5,191 nucleotides of DNA from an uncultured Ruminococcus sp. GTDB lineage: Bacteria > Bacillota > Clostridia > Oscillospirales > CAG-272. The stretch's first letter is position 1, and the number at the start of each line of letters is the position of its first letter. Below the pieces are notes generated by a model. That model searched no databases. It saw only the letters and a list, made by a program, of their open reading frames with translations, and was not told the DNA's origin. The position numbers and the translations under genes are program-made. This document shows, piece after piece, positions 1-5,191 of the stretch. The stretch lies in the NCBI GenBank assembly GCA_902783905.1, contig CACZSP010000341.1:1-5191 (forward strand). The letters run 5' to 3'.

Positions 1-742
1 AGTCGTACCATCCCGACTTGGGGATGATCTCGACCGGCGGAAGCGCCTCGCCGTCGAGAACGGCGCAGGTGAGCTCTCTGCCCGTGACGAGTTTTTCGAC
101 TATAAGATATCTTTCGTATCCGGCCGCGAGTTCAAGAGCCGCCCGCAGTTCGTCCTCGGTGAATACGCGGCTGACGCCGACGCTCGATCCGCAGGAGCAG
201 GGCTTTACGACGCAGGGAAGGCCGACCTCGGTCAGTATCCTTTCGGGAGAATCGGTTCCGACCCGGTATCTGATCCCCGCGGGCACGGGAACGCCTCCGG
301 CGCTCATCATCCGCTTGGCGATATCCTTGTCCATCGACAGAAGGGCGCCTATATATCCGGTGCCGGTAAAGTGTCTGATCCCGGCGCATTCGAGCGACGC
401 CTGGATCATTCCGTTTTCGCCCGAGGCGCCGTGAAGCGCGAGAAATACGGCGTCAGCGGCGCGGCACAGTTCGATTATGCCGGGTCCGATGAGCGCGGCT
501 CTGCCGCCGCACGAGCGGACGAGAGCTTCAAGGTCCGGCTCGGTCGACGAGATCTTCGGCACCGGGATCGGATCGGTGCCGAAAAGCGATTCCGGCGCCG
601 TTTTGCCGTCGAGCCCGATATAAACGTCGGCAAGAGCGACCGTGTGGCCTCTTCCTATGAGAGCGTTGGCGATCAGCGTCCCCGACGAGAGTGATACCTC
701 CCGCTCAGGGCTGAGTCCGCCCGCAAGTACCGCTATTTTCAT
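1..742 (-). CDS. ddl: D-alanine--D-alanine ligase, 3' end cut by the window edge
   Basis: This ATP-grasp ligase joins two D-alanines to make the D-Ala-D-Ala dipeptide used for peptidoglycan precursors in the cytoplasm. I translated it by hand because it runs off the left edge; 247 residues are visible, and the family is usually about 300-370 long. The N-terminal substrate motif SPEREVSLSSG is at residues 11-21, with Glu13 matching the D-Ala-binding glutamate. ALHGASGENG (102-111) carries the conserved His104. MDKD is at 137-140, VVKP with the ATP-binding Lys180 at 178-181, GSSVG at 185-189, and VEKLVTGRE, including Glu216-Lys217, at 215-223. His104 sits much later than in E. coli DdlB, so this is the long Gram-positive-like form. 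The cut falls just after WYD, before the omega-loop tyrosine that separates D-Ala from D-lactate enzymes and before the C-terminal Mg-binding residues, so dipeptide specificity is inferred. The ATG at 742 is preceded by AAGGA with about 9 bases spacing. It starts 18 bases after parE stops, so it is probably cotranscribed with it. Confidence 0.93.
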   Translation of the reverse strand, partial: MKIAVLAGGLSPEREVSLSSGTLIANALIGRGHTVALADVYIGLDGKTAPESLFGTDPIPVPKISSTEPDLEALVRSCGGRAALIGPGIIELCRAADAVFLALHGASGENGMIQASLECAGIRHFTGTGYIGALLSMDKDIAKRMMSAGGVPVPAGIRYRVGTDSPERILTEVGLPCVVKPCSCGSSVGVSRVFTEDELRAALELAAGYERYLIVEKLVTGRELTCAVLDGEALPPVEIIPKSGWYD

Positions 743-760
743 GGGGTTTCGTCCTTTCTC

Positions 761-2815
761 TTATATGTCGGCGTCCTTCATATACTTTTTTGCGTTTTCG
801 GCAATGAATTTTTTTCGCGCCGGAAGATTGTTCCCGAGCAGGACGTCGAACATTTCTGCCGTCGCTTCCGGGTCCGCAGGAGTCACGGCGACAAGACGCC
901 TCGTCGCCGGGTTCATCGTGGTTTCCCACATCATTTCGGGCTCGTTCTCGCCAAGTCCCTTTGAGCGCTGGAGAGTGTATTTCGTATCGCCCAGCTTTTT
1001 CAGTATTTCCGCCTTTTCAAATTCGTTGAAGGCGAAATAGGTCTCTCCCTTCGCCGTTATTTCGAAAAGCGGCGTTTCGGCTATAAACACCTTTTTCTCG
1101 CGCAGAAGGGTGGGGAGCAGGCGGTAAAAGATGGTCAGCAGCAGCGTTCTGATCTGGAAACCGTCCTCGTCGGCGTCGGTGCAGATAATGATCTTCGCCC
1201 AGCGCAGCGAGCCGAGATCGAAGGTGGCCAGATCGTTGTTCTTGACCTTCGTCCCCTTGTCCAGCTCGACTCCGCAGCCGATGACCCGCAGCAGATCGAC
1301 GATTATCTCGCTTTCGAATATCTGCTTGTAGTCGCTCTTCATGCAGTTGAGCGTCTTGCCGCGGACCGGGATTATCGCCTGGAACTCGGCGTCGCGTCCG
1401 AGCTTGCAGGACGTCAGTGCCGAATCTCCCTCCACTATGTAAAGCTCGCGCTTTTCGGGATCCTTCGTGCGGCAGTTGACGAACTTTTCGACCCTGTTTG
1501 CCGCGTCTATCGTCCCGGAAAGCTTCTTTTTTATGTCGATCCTCGCCTTTTCGGCGTTTTCGCGGCTGCGCTTGTTGACGAGTATCTGCGAGGCGATCTT
1601 TTCCCCCTCGGCCGGATGCTCGACGAAATAGATATCCAGCTGTTTTTTCAGGAAATCGGTCATCGACTGGGCGATGAATTCGTTGGTTACCGCCTTTTTC
1701 GTCTGGTGCTCGTACGACGCCTCGGAGGAGTGGCTGCTGATCACTATGCACAAGCTGTCCGCGATATCCTGATAGGTGACTTTCGCCTCGGTCTTTGTGT
1801 ATTTTCCCGCCGTGCGGATATATTTGTCGATCGAATAAACGAACGCGGAGCGCACCGCTTTGTCCGGGGAACCTCCGTGTTCCAGCCAGCTGGCGTTGTG
1901 ATAGTACTCCTGATGTCCGCTGACCTGGGTAAAGCAGAAAGCGTAATCGGCTTCGAGATCGTACGCCTCACGGTCGGAGCGGTCGCTTCCTCTGTCAGCC
2001 GAATGCCAGCTGACCGGCTCGGTGATGGAGGAATCCCCCACTATCTCGCGCACGTAGGCGGCAAGTCCCTCCTCGGGCGGATAATAATATTCGGTGACGT
2101 CGAATTTTCCGCCGGGCAGTTCGAATTCGAGCACGAATTTAACTCCGTAGTTGACCGCTGCCTGCCGGTGGAGAACGTCTTTGAAATAGTCCTCCTCAAT
2201 TGCGATGTCGGTGAAGACCTCCAGATCCGGAAGCCAGCGGATAACGGTGCCGGTGCGTTTTTCCGAGCGGGAAAGTTCCCTGGTCTGAAGTTCGGTGACG
2301 GCGAAGCCCTTTTCGAACCTGATCGAACTGACCTCGCTTCCGTTGTAGGAATCTACCGTCATATAGACCGACGCGCACTGGGTCGCGCATGCTCCCATGC
2401 CGTTTGTACCGAGAGAGGTCTTGTACGCCGAGGTTGTTTTCTTGTTGTCCATCTTTCCGCCGGCGTAAAGCTCGCAGAAGACGAGCTCCCAGTTCCAGCG
2501 CTGAAGGCGGTTGTTGAACCCCATCGGGACTCCCCGTCCGAAGTCCTCCACCTTCATCGAGTGATCGCGGTATACCGTCGCTCTGATTTCCTTGCCGAAT
2601 CCGGCGTTCGCCTCGTCTATCGAGTTTGCGAGTATTTCAAAAAAGCCCTGCTTGCATCCGTCGAGGCCGTTGGATCCGAAAATGATGTTCGGCCTTTTCC
2701 GGACCCTGTCCGGGCCCTCGTACATTTCTATACTGTCGTTGTCGTAACTGACCTTCGCGTTTTTCTGCTTTTCCGCCGTCTGCGGAGTTTTTGCTTCCTT
2801 TTTGTTTTCGGGCAT
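761..2815 (-). CDS. parE: Divergent type IIA DNA topoisomerase subunit B (ParE/GyrB family)
   Basis: This is the ATPase/Toprim subunit of a type II topoisomerase, which with an A subunit passes one DNA duplex through another. It has 684 residues, normal for the family. A Lys/Gln-rich tail (1-22) precedes a GHKL ATPase domain: EGPDRVRKRP (33-42); catalytic Glu60 and Mg-ligand Asn64 in FEILANSIDEA; Asp91 before GRG (93-95); glycine loop GTNGMGA (136-142); RTGT (187-190). The transducer follows with EHGGS (312-316) and the ATP-contacting QTK at 371-373. Toprim has EGDSA (462-466, catalytic Glu462), PVRGKTLN (483-490) and DADED with Asp547/549/551. The end has KGLGE (619-623), WETTMNP and a KKYMKDADI terminus. 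The ATPase and Toprim residues I checked are kept, but motifs drift from canonical GyrB: GTNGMGA for GLHGVGA, DGFQI for DGSHI. This resembles the divergent ParE clade of Clostridia (from memory). No A-subunit gene is adjacent in the window. I chose the ATG at 2815, with GGAAAG upstream; ParE rather than GyrB is an inference. Confidence 0.9.
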   Translation of the reverse strand: MPENKKEAKTPQTAEKQKNAKVSYDNDSIEMYEGPDRVRKRPNIIFGSNGLDGCKQGFFEILANSIDEANAGFGKEIRATVYRDHSMKVEDFGRGVPMGFNNRLQRWNWELVFCELYAGGKMDNKKTTSAYKTSLGTNGMGACATQCASVYMTVDSYNGSEVSSIRFEKGFAVTELQTRELSRSEKRTGTVIRWLPDLEVFTDIAIEEDYFKDVLHRQAAVNYGVKFVLEFELPGGKFDVTEYYYPPEEGLAAYVREIVGDSSITEPVSWHSADRGSDRSDREAYDLEADYAFCFTQVSGHQEYYHNASWLEHGGSPDKAVRSAFVYSIDKYIRTAGKYTKTEAKVTYQDIADSLCIVISSHSSEASYEHQTKKAVTNEFIAQSMTDFLKKQLDIYFVEHPAEGEKIASQILVNKRSRENAEKARIDIKKKLSGTIDAANRVEKFVNCRTKDPEKRELYIVEGDSALTSCKLGRDAEFQAIIPVRGKTLNCMKSDYKQIFESEIIVDLLRVIGCGVELDKGTKVKNNDLATFDLGSLRWAKIIICTDADEDGFQIRTLLLTIFYRLLPTLLREKKVFIAETPLFEITAKGETYFAFNEFEKAEILKKLGDTKYTLQRSKGLGENEPEMMWETTMNPATRRLVAVTPADPEATAEMFDVLLGNNLPARKKFIAENAKKYMKDADI

Positions 2816-2837
2816 GTCTTTCTCTTTCCGGATTATT

Positions 2838-2858
2838 CCGCGCGGCTCGTCCGCGCGG
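2838..2858 (-). promoter_or_regulatory. GC-rich hairpin in the parE leader
   Basis: Two copies of the self-complementary octamer CCGCGCGG (2838-2845 and 2851-2858) flank a 5-base spacer, giving an 8 bp GC stem. On the minus strand it lies between the predicted start of transcription near 2873 and the weak Shine-Dalgarno region at about 2822-2829. There is no T-run after it, so it is not a plain terminator. It could protect the mRNA end or affect ribosome loading. Any function is inferred. Confidence 0.5.
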
Positions 2859-2879
2859 TATGATCTGACTATCTATATA

Positions 2880-2908
2880 ATTATATCAAATATCCGGCAA
2901 AAAATCAA
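2880..2908 (-). promoter_or_regulatory. Sigma-A-type extended -10 promoter for parE-ddl
   Basis: Read on the minus strand, TTGATT (2908-2903) is followed by exactly 17 bases and then a perfect TATAAT (2885-2880) with a TGA extension just before it. Transcription should start near 2872-2874, leaving a leader of about 58 bases before the ATG at 2815. The close match to consensus suggests strong housekeeping expression of parE and, through the 18-base gap, of ddl. Confidence 0.8.
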
Positions 2909-2927
2909 CCGCGGCTCCGGTAAATGA

Positions 2928-2956
2928 TTGCATTTCTTTTGCGTTTATGATATAAT
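2928..2956 (+). promoter_or_regulatory. Extended -10 promoter for the HPr-like gene
   Basis: TTGCAT (2928-2933) is followed by a 17-base spacer and a perfect TATAAT (2951-2956) with the TGA extension. The -35 shares only TTG with consensus, so the extended -10 probably carries most of the strength. Transcription is expected near A2963, giving a leader of about 40 bases. It is back to back with the parE promoter; only 19 bases (2909-2927) separate the two -35 elements. Confidence 0.75.
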
Positions 2957-2972
2957 TATTATATATTAATCG

Positions 2973-2988
2973 CGGGGCGCGCGCCCCG
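2973..2988 (+). promoter_or_regulatory. Perfect 16-base GC palindrome just upstream of the HPr-like ribosome binding site
   Basis: The sequence CGGGGCGCGCGCCCCG is a perfect palindrome that could fold into a six-pair stem with a GCGC loop in the mRNA leader. It ends 4 bases before the strong GGAGGT Shine-Dalgarno site (2993-2998), which serves the ATG at 3003. Such a stem could shield the 5' end or hold the ribosome site open. As DNA it could also be a protein-binding site. The function is unknown; only the symmetry is seen. Confidence 0.55.
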
Positions 2989-3002
2989 GTACGGAGGTAA
3001 AA

Positions 3003-3242
3003 ATGCAGACTGTAAAAACCGTCAGAGTCCATTTCGTGACGATAGCCGATCTTTACGAGTTCGTTGGAGTAGCAACCAGATATCCGTTCGAAATAGTCCT
3101 CAAATCCGGACATTACAACGTAGACGGAAAGTCGCTTATGGGTATGTACTGCCTCGACCTTCTTAACGACATCGAGCTTGACGCCCACACCGACGGCGGC
3201 GAGGAATTCTTCAAGGAAATCGACAGATTCATCGTAAAATAA
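3003..3242 (+). CDS. HPr-like protein lacking the phosphorylatable histidine
   Basis: This 79-residue protein has HPr-family length and pattern. The best match is the regulatory-serine region: GKSLMGMYCLDL (42-53) corresponds to the LKSIMGVMSL segment of Bacillus HPr, with Ser44 at the place of Ser46. An ungapped alignment by eye from Y27 to S44 has the same spacing as Bacillus HPr Y29 to S46. Counting back, the PTS histidine His15 falls on Thr13, and the GIHARPA motif is absent. It therefore should not pass phosphate in sugar transport. By analogy with Bacillus Crh, which also lacks His15 but keeps Ser46, a regulatory role through serine phosphorylation is possible; this is inference. Similar His-less HPr-like proteins are, as I recall, frequent in Clostridia. 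The start is firm: GGAGGT is 4 bases before the ATG. It is a single-gene unit with its own promoter and a terminator 48 bases after the stop. By eye its GC content is lower than that of its neighbours. Confidence 0.82.
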   Translation: MQTVKTVRVHFVTIADLYEFVGVATRYPFEIVLKSGHYNVDGKSLMGMYCLDLLNDIELDAHTDGGEEFFKEIDRFIVK

Positions 3243-3245
3243 GGC

Positions 3246-3284
3246 AAAAAAGAATTGCCCTGCGGGGCATGAAAGCGTCAATTC
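3246..3284 (-). terminator. Second stem-loop with U-run downstream of the prolyl isomerase gene
   Basis: On the minus strand GAATTG (3284-3279) pairs with CAATTC (3257-3252). Inside it a small GCCC/GGGC hairpin sits next to the closing arm, and a run of six T follows (3251-3246). It lies directly beyond the bidirectional terminator and would act as a backup for transcripts coming from the right. On the plus strand no T-run follows, so it would not terminate the HPr-like transcript. Confidence 0.55.
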
Positions 3285-3339
3285 AAAAAAGGGCTGCCAA
3301 AAACCTCGAAGGAAATCGGGGAATAAGGCAGCTCTTTTT
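3285..3339. terminator. Bidirectional intrinsic terminator between convergent genes
   Basis: GGGCTGCC (3291-3298) pairs with GGCAGCTC (3327-3334) with one G-U wobble, and an A-run on the left (3285-3290) can pair with the T-run on the right (3335-3339). The 28-base loop contains a smaller CCTCG/CGGGG stem. Both strands therefore read as a GC stem followed by a U-run. It would end the HPr-like transcript from the left and the gdpd-ppi transcript from the right, starting 11 bases after the isomerase stop codon. Confidence 0.85.
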
Positions 3340-3350
3340 ATTGTTGCATA

Positions 3351-3851
3351 TCAGTTCTTTCTCCTGATCGACTCAATAATCACCGGCTCGCGCGGGACGT
3401 CGGAAAAGTATCCGTACCTGCCGGTTTTGGCCGACGCTATCGCGTCGAGAACGTCGAATCCGTCGGTGAGAATACCGAATGCCGCGTACTGGGCGTCGAG
3501 ATGCGGCGCGTCACGGTGCATGATGAAAAACTGGGAGGAAGCCGAATCGGGATCCGAGGTCCTTGCCATCGAAAGGACGCCTCTCTTGTGCTTAAGCGTA
3601 TTCTGCGGATAACCGTTCATCGCGAACTCTCCGCGGATCGGTTCGGCGTCGGTTTCGGAAAAATCCGGCCGGTATCCGCCGCCCTGGATCATGAATCCTT
3701 TGATTACGCGGTGGAAGATGAGTCCGTCGAAAAACTCCCCGTCGATCAGCGACAGAAAATTCTTCACGGTGGCGGGGGCGTATTCGGGGAAAAGCTCGGC
3801 TGTCATAACGCCCAGGTCTTTAATTTTTATTTCGATCACGGGATGCGTCAT
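3351..3851 (-). CDS. Cyclophilin-type peptidyl-prolyl cis-trans isomerase
   Basis: This 166-residue enzyme catalyses cis-trans isomerisation of Xaa-Pro bonds and assists protein folding. It has no signal peptide or membrane segment, so it should be cytoplasmic. The cyclophilin core is complete: FHRVIKGFMIQGG at 46-58 has the catalytic Arg48 with Phe53, Met54 and Gln56; SMAR is at 94-97; SASSQFFI at 103-110; HLDAQYAAFG at 117-126, with His where human CypA has the drug-contacting Trp, as is common in bacteria. The length is typical of single-domain bacterial cyclophilins. I start it at the ATG at 3851: AAGGAA lies 9 bases upstream and the family's N-terminal strand begins right after it. An in-frame ATG at 3884 would add a basic 11-residue tail, but it overlaps the upstream gene by 32 bases and lacks a ribosome site. 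Only one base separates this start from the gdpd stop, pointing to translational coupling. Confidence 0.93.
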   Translation of the reverse strand: MTHPVIEIKIKDLGVMTAELFPEYAPATVKNFLSLIDGEFFDGLIFHRVIKGFMIQGGGYRPDFSETDAEPIRGEFAMNGYPQNTLKHKRGVLSMARTSDPDSASSQFFIMHRDAPHLDAQYAAFGILTDGFDVLDAIASAKTGRYGYFSDVPREPVIIESIRRKN

Positions 3852-3852
3852 T

Positions 3853-5191
3853 TTATCTTGTTCCTTTCTTTTTTCTGATCGCAAATATCGCCGCGGGAAG
3901 GAGCGCGATAGCGGGGAGGAGCGACATCGAGCCGCATCCGCGGGCGGGGGCGGCCTCGGTCGTTGTCTCGGTCACGGGAGCCGTTTCCGCCGCGGTGCTT
4001 TCGGGTTCGGTAATTTCCGTCGCAACGGCGGGGCGAACGACTTTTACCGTCGAAAGCTCGGTGACGAGCGAGTATTTTGAAGCGGAAGAGGTTTCGGAGG
4101 TTAAGGTGAAGAATACCTTTGCCGTGTCGCAGTCGCCGGTGAAAAATCCGGTTTCCGGGTCGAACGCGAGGCCGTCGGCTCCTTCGACGGTAACGGCTGA
4201 CACGGCGGACGTTACGTCTTTCGTTTCGCCGGCGTAGGTCGTCGCGGTTATCCTGATTCCGCCGTCGTCCCGCGTTTCGAGGTCGAGAGATTTATAATAG
4301 TCGCTGACCCACTGGCTGTAGTTGGTTGTAATGCCGCGGACTCCGTTGATGAAATAGGTGTCGAAAGCGGTCCTGTCGTTTACCGTCCAGATCCAGGTCG
4401 ATACGCCGCGGAGCATGAAGGCGCGAATCGTTTTCATTCCGAGCGCGCCCTTGGCGTAGCTCGGGCTGTAGACGGTTCCCAGCGGCTGGATTTTGTCCAT
4501 CACCGAGTAGAGTGTAGTCAGGACTTTGCTTTCATCGGGCGCGATAGAGCTGTTGAGATATGCCGCCGGGACTCCGGGCATTATCTGACGCAGGGCGTTT
4601 ATCGGACTTTCGTAGAAGGAAATCACCACGATATTCTTCTCCATACCGTACTGCTTTATCAGATCCGCAAGCGGCTGCGCCGGCGCCGTCGAATTGTCCT
4701 TCAGCTCGATAACGATCTTTTCTCCGTGGCAGAATTCCTTGAAATAGTCCTCGAGCGTAGGGATCGGCTCGGGATCGGCGGAGGAGTTCGAAACGATTCT
4801 GAACTTCGATATCTGCTTTAACGTCATCTGTCCGATGTTCCCGGTGCCGTCGGTCGTGCGGTCTATCGTCGCGTCGTGCATGACGACAAGCACGCCGTCG
4901 CTTGAAAGATGTATGTCGTTTTCGACCATCGAAGCCCCGAGTTCGAAAGCTTGTGCCGAGCCGGCGACCGAATTTTCCTGCGCCAGCGATGGAACTCCGC
5001 GGTGTCCGATAACGTTCGGCGAGCGCGTCAGGGTGTTGATCGGGAAGAGCGCGTCGACATCCGGGATATCGGACGCGGGCGAATCGAAGAAGAGTGCCGA
5101 TATGCCGGCGTTCGTCGCGCGGACGGAGTCGGTTCTGCCGGATACCGGAGCCCAGCAGGTGAGATATCTGTCCTGAAGGAAGGAGACGTCC
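3853..5191 (-). CDS. Surface-anchored glycerophosphodiester phosphodiesterase, 5' end cut by the window edge
   Basis: This GDPD-family enzyme would hydrolyse glycerophosphodiesters to an alcohol plus glycerol phosphate. The reading frame stays open to the right edge, so the start is missing; 445 residues are visible, counted from the edge. The TIM-barrel GDPD domain spans about 60-296. IGHRG (61-65) has catalytic His63; QENS is at 71-74. VENDIHLSSDG (89-99) has metal ligands Glu90 and Asp92; VVMHD (102-106) has His105. KIVIELKD (158-165) has Glu162, and the barrel end has WTVND and GVRGITTNY. A beta-rich, Ig-like stretch (about 300-385) follows, then a Thr/Glu/Pro-rich linker (about 386-417), GCGS (418-421), a hydrophobic segment and RKKKGTR. 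That tail suggests the enzyme faces outward and is held in the membrane. Residues 1-59 look like the end of a further barrel. The Met at 4929 lies inside the GDPD motif region and is not the start. The natural substrate, perhaps lipid headgroups or teichoic acid, is inferred. Confidence 0.9.
   Translation of the reverse strand, partial: DVSFLQDRYLTCWAPVSGRTDSVRATNAGISALFFDSPASDIPDVDALFPINTLTRSPNVIGHRGVPSLAQENSVAGSAQAFELGASMVENDIHLSSDGVLVVMHDATIDRTTDGTGNIGQMTLKQISKFRIVSNSSADPEPIPTLEDYFKEFCHGEKIVIELKDNSTAPAQPLADLIKQYGMEKNIVVISFYESPINALRQIMPGVPAAYLNSSIAPDESKVLTTLYSVMDKIQPLGTVYSPSYAKGALGMKTIRAFMLRGVSTWIWTVNDRTAFDTYFINGVRGITTNYSQWVSDYYKSLDLETRDDGGIRITATTYAGETKDVTSAVSAVTVEGADGLAFDPETGFFTGDCDTAKVFFTLTSETSSASKYSLVTELSTVKVVRPAVATEITEPESTAAETAPVTETTTEAAPARGCGSMSLLPAIALLPAAIFAIRKKKGTR

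Noticed and set aside
18..434. A 138-codon plus-strand frame over the ligase gene
   Set aside because: It is antisense to ddl, whose ATP-grasp motifs are clear. Its Ser/Pro/Thr-rich composition is typical of a shadow frame.
1017..1751. A 244-codon minus-strand frame inside parE
   Set aside because: It is an out-of-frame shadow of the Toprim region, rich in Arg and Gly, with no domain pattern.
1616..2863. A 415-codon open frame on the plus strand
   Set aside because: It lies antisense to the well-supported parE gene, has no ribosome site or recognisable domain, and arises because GC-rich codons leave few stops on the opposite strand.
2973..2988. The GC palindrome as a terminator or riboswitch
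   Set aside because: No T-run follows, it sits directly before a ribosome site, and the leader of about 40 bases is too short for known riboswitch folds.
2886..3281. A 131-codon minus-strand open frame across the HPr-like gene and the divergent promoters
   Set aside because: It covers the HPr-like gene in antisense and runs through the promoter region. Its start lies within terminator sequence and it shows no family motif.
3852..3884. Upstream in-frame ATG at 3884 as the isomerase start
   Set aside because: It overlaps the end of gdpd by 32 bases and has no Shine-Dalgarno site, whereas the ATG at 3851 has AAGGAA at good spacing and begins at the family's usual N-terminus.
3853..4929. Met at 4929 as the phosphodiesterase start
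   Set aside because: The catalytic HRG motif and the ENS segment lie upstream of it in the same open frame, so this Met is internal and the gene continues beyond the window.

Overview
The window looks like a chromosomal piece of an anaerobic clostridial Bacillota genome, probably an uncultured gut or rumen lineage. The grounds are fairly GC-rich coding DNA with AT-rich sigma-A-type promoters, purine-rich Shine-Dalgarno sites, a divergent ParE of the type known from Clostridia, an HPr-like protein without the active histidine, and a surface protein ending in a Cys-Gly-Ser/membrane/Lys tail. The lineage is an inference from family resemblance and was not computed.

Layout. Four of the five genes lie on the minus strand. 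From the right edge: a glycerophosphodiester phosphodiesterase whose 5' end lies outside the window (3853 to beyond 5191), then a cyclophilin-type peptidylprolyl isomerase one base after its stop codon (3351-3851). These two form a translationally coupled pair that ends in a stack of stem-loops at 3246-3339. The small plus-strand HPr-like gene (3003-3242) converges on the same terminator region. Left of it, a 187-base gap (2816-3002) holds two back-to-back extended -10 promoters. One drives the HPr-like gene rightward; the other drives the ParE-type topoisomerase gene (761-2815) leftward. An 18-base gap then leads into a D-alanine--D-alanine ligase gene that is cut by the left edge (1-742).

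Function. The parE-ddl unit combines chromosome topology and decatenation with peptidoglycan precursor synthesis. The gdpd-ppi unit combines an apparently surface-anchored phosphodiesterase with a cytoplasmic prolyl isomerase. These are mostly ordinary housekeeping and accessory genes. I found no CRISPR array, tRNA, rRNA, insertion sequence or defence system. The points worth a second look are the HPr-like protein with its regulatory serine but no catalytic histidine, the altered motifs in the topoisomerase and the lack of an adjacent A subunit, the tail and possible second barrel of the phosphodiesterase, and the compact divergent promoter region with a GC hairpin in each leader.
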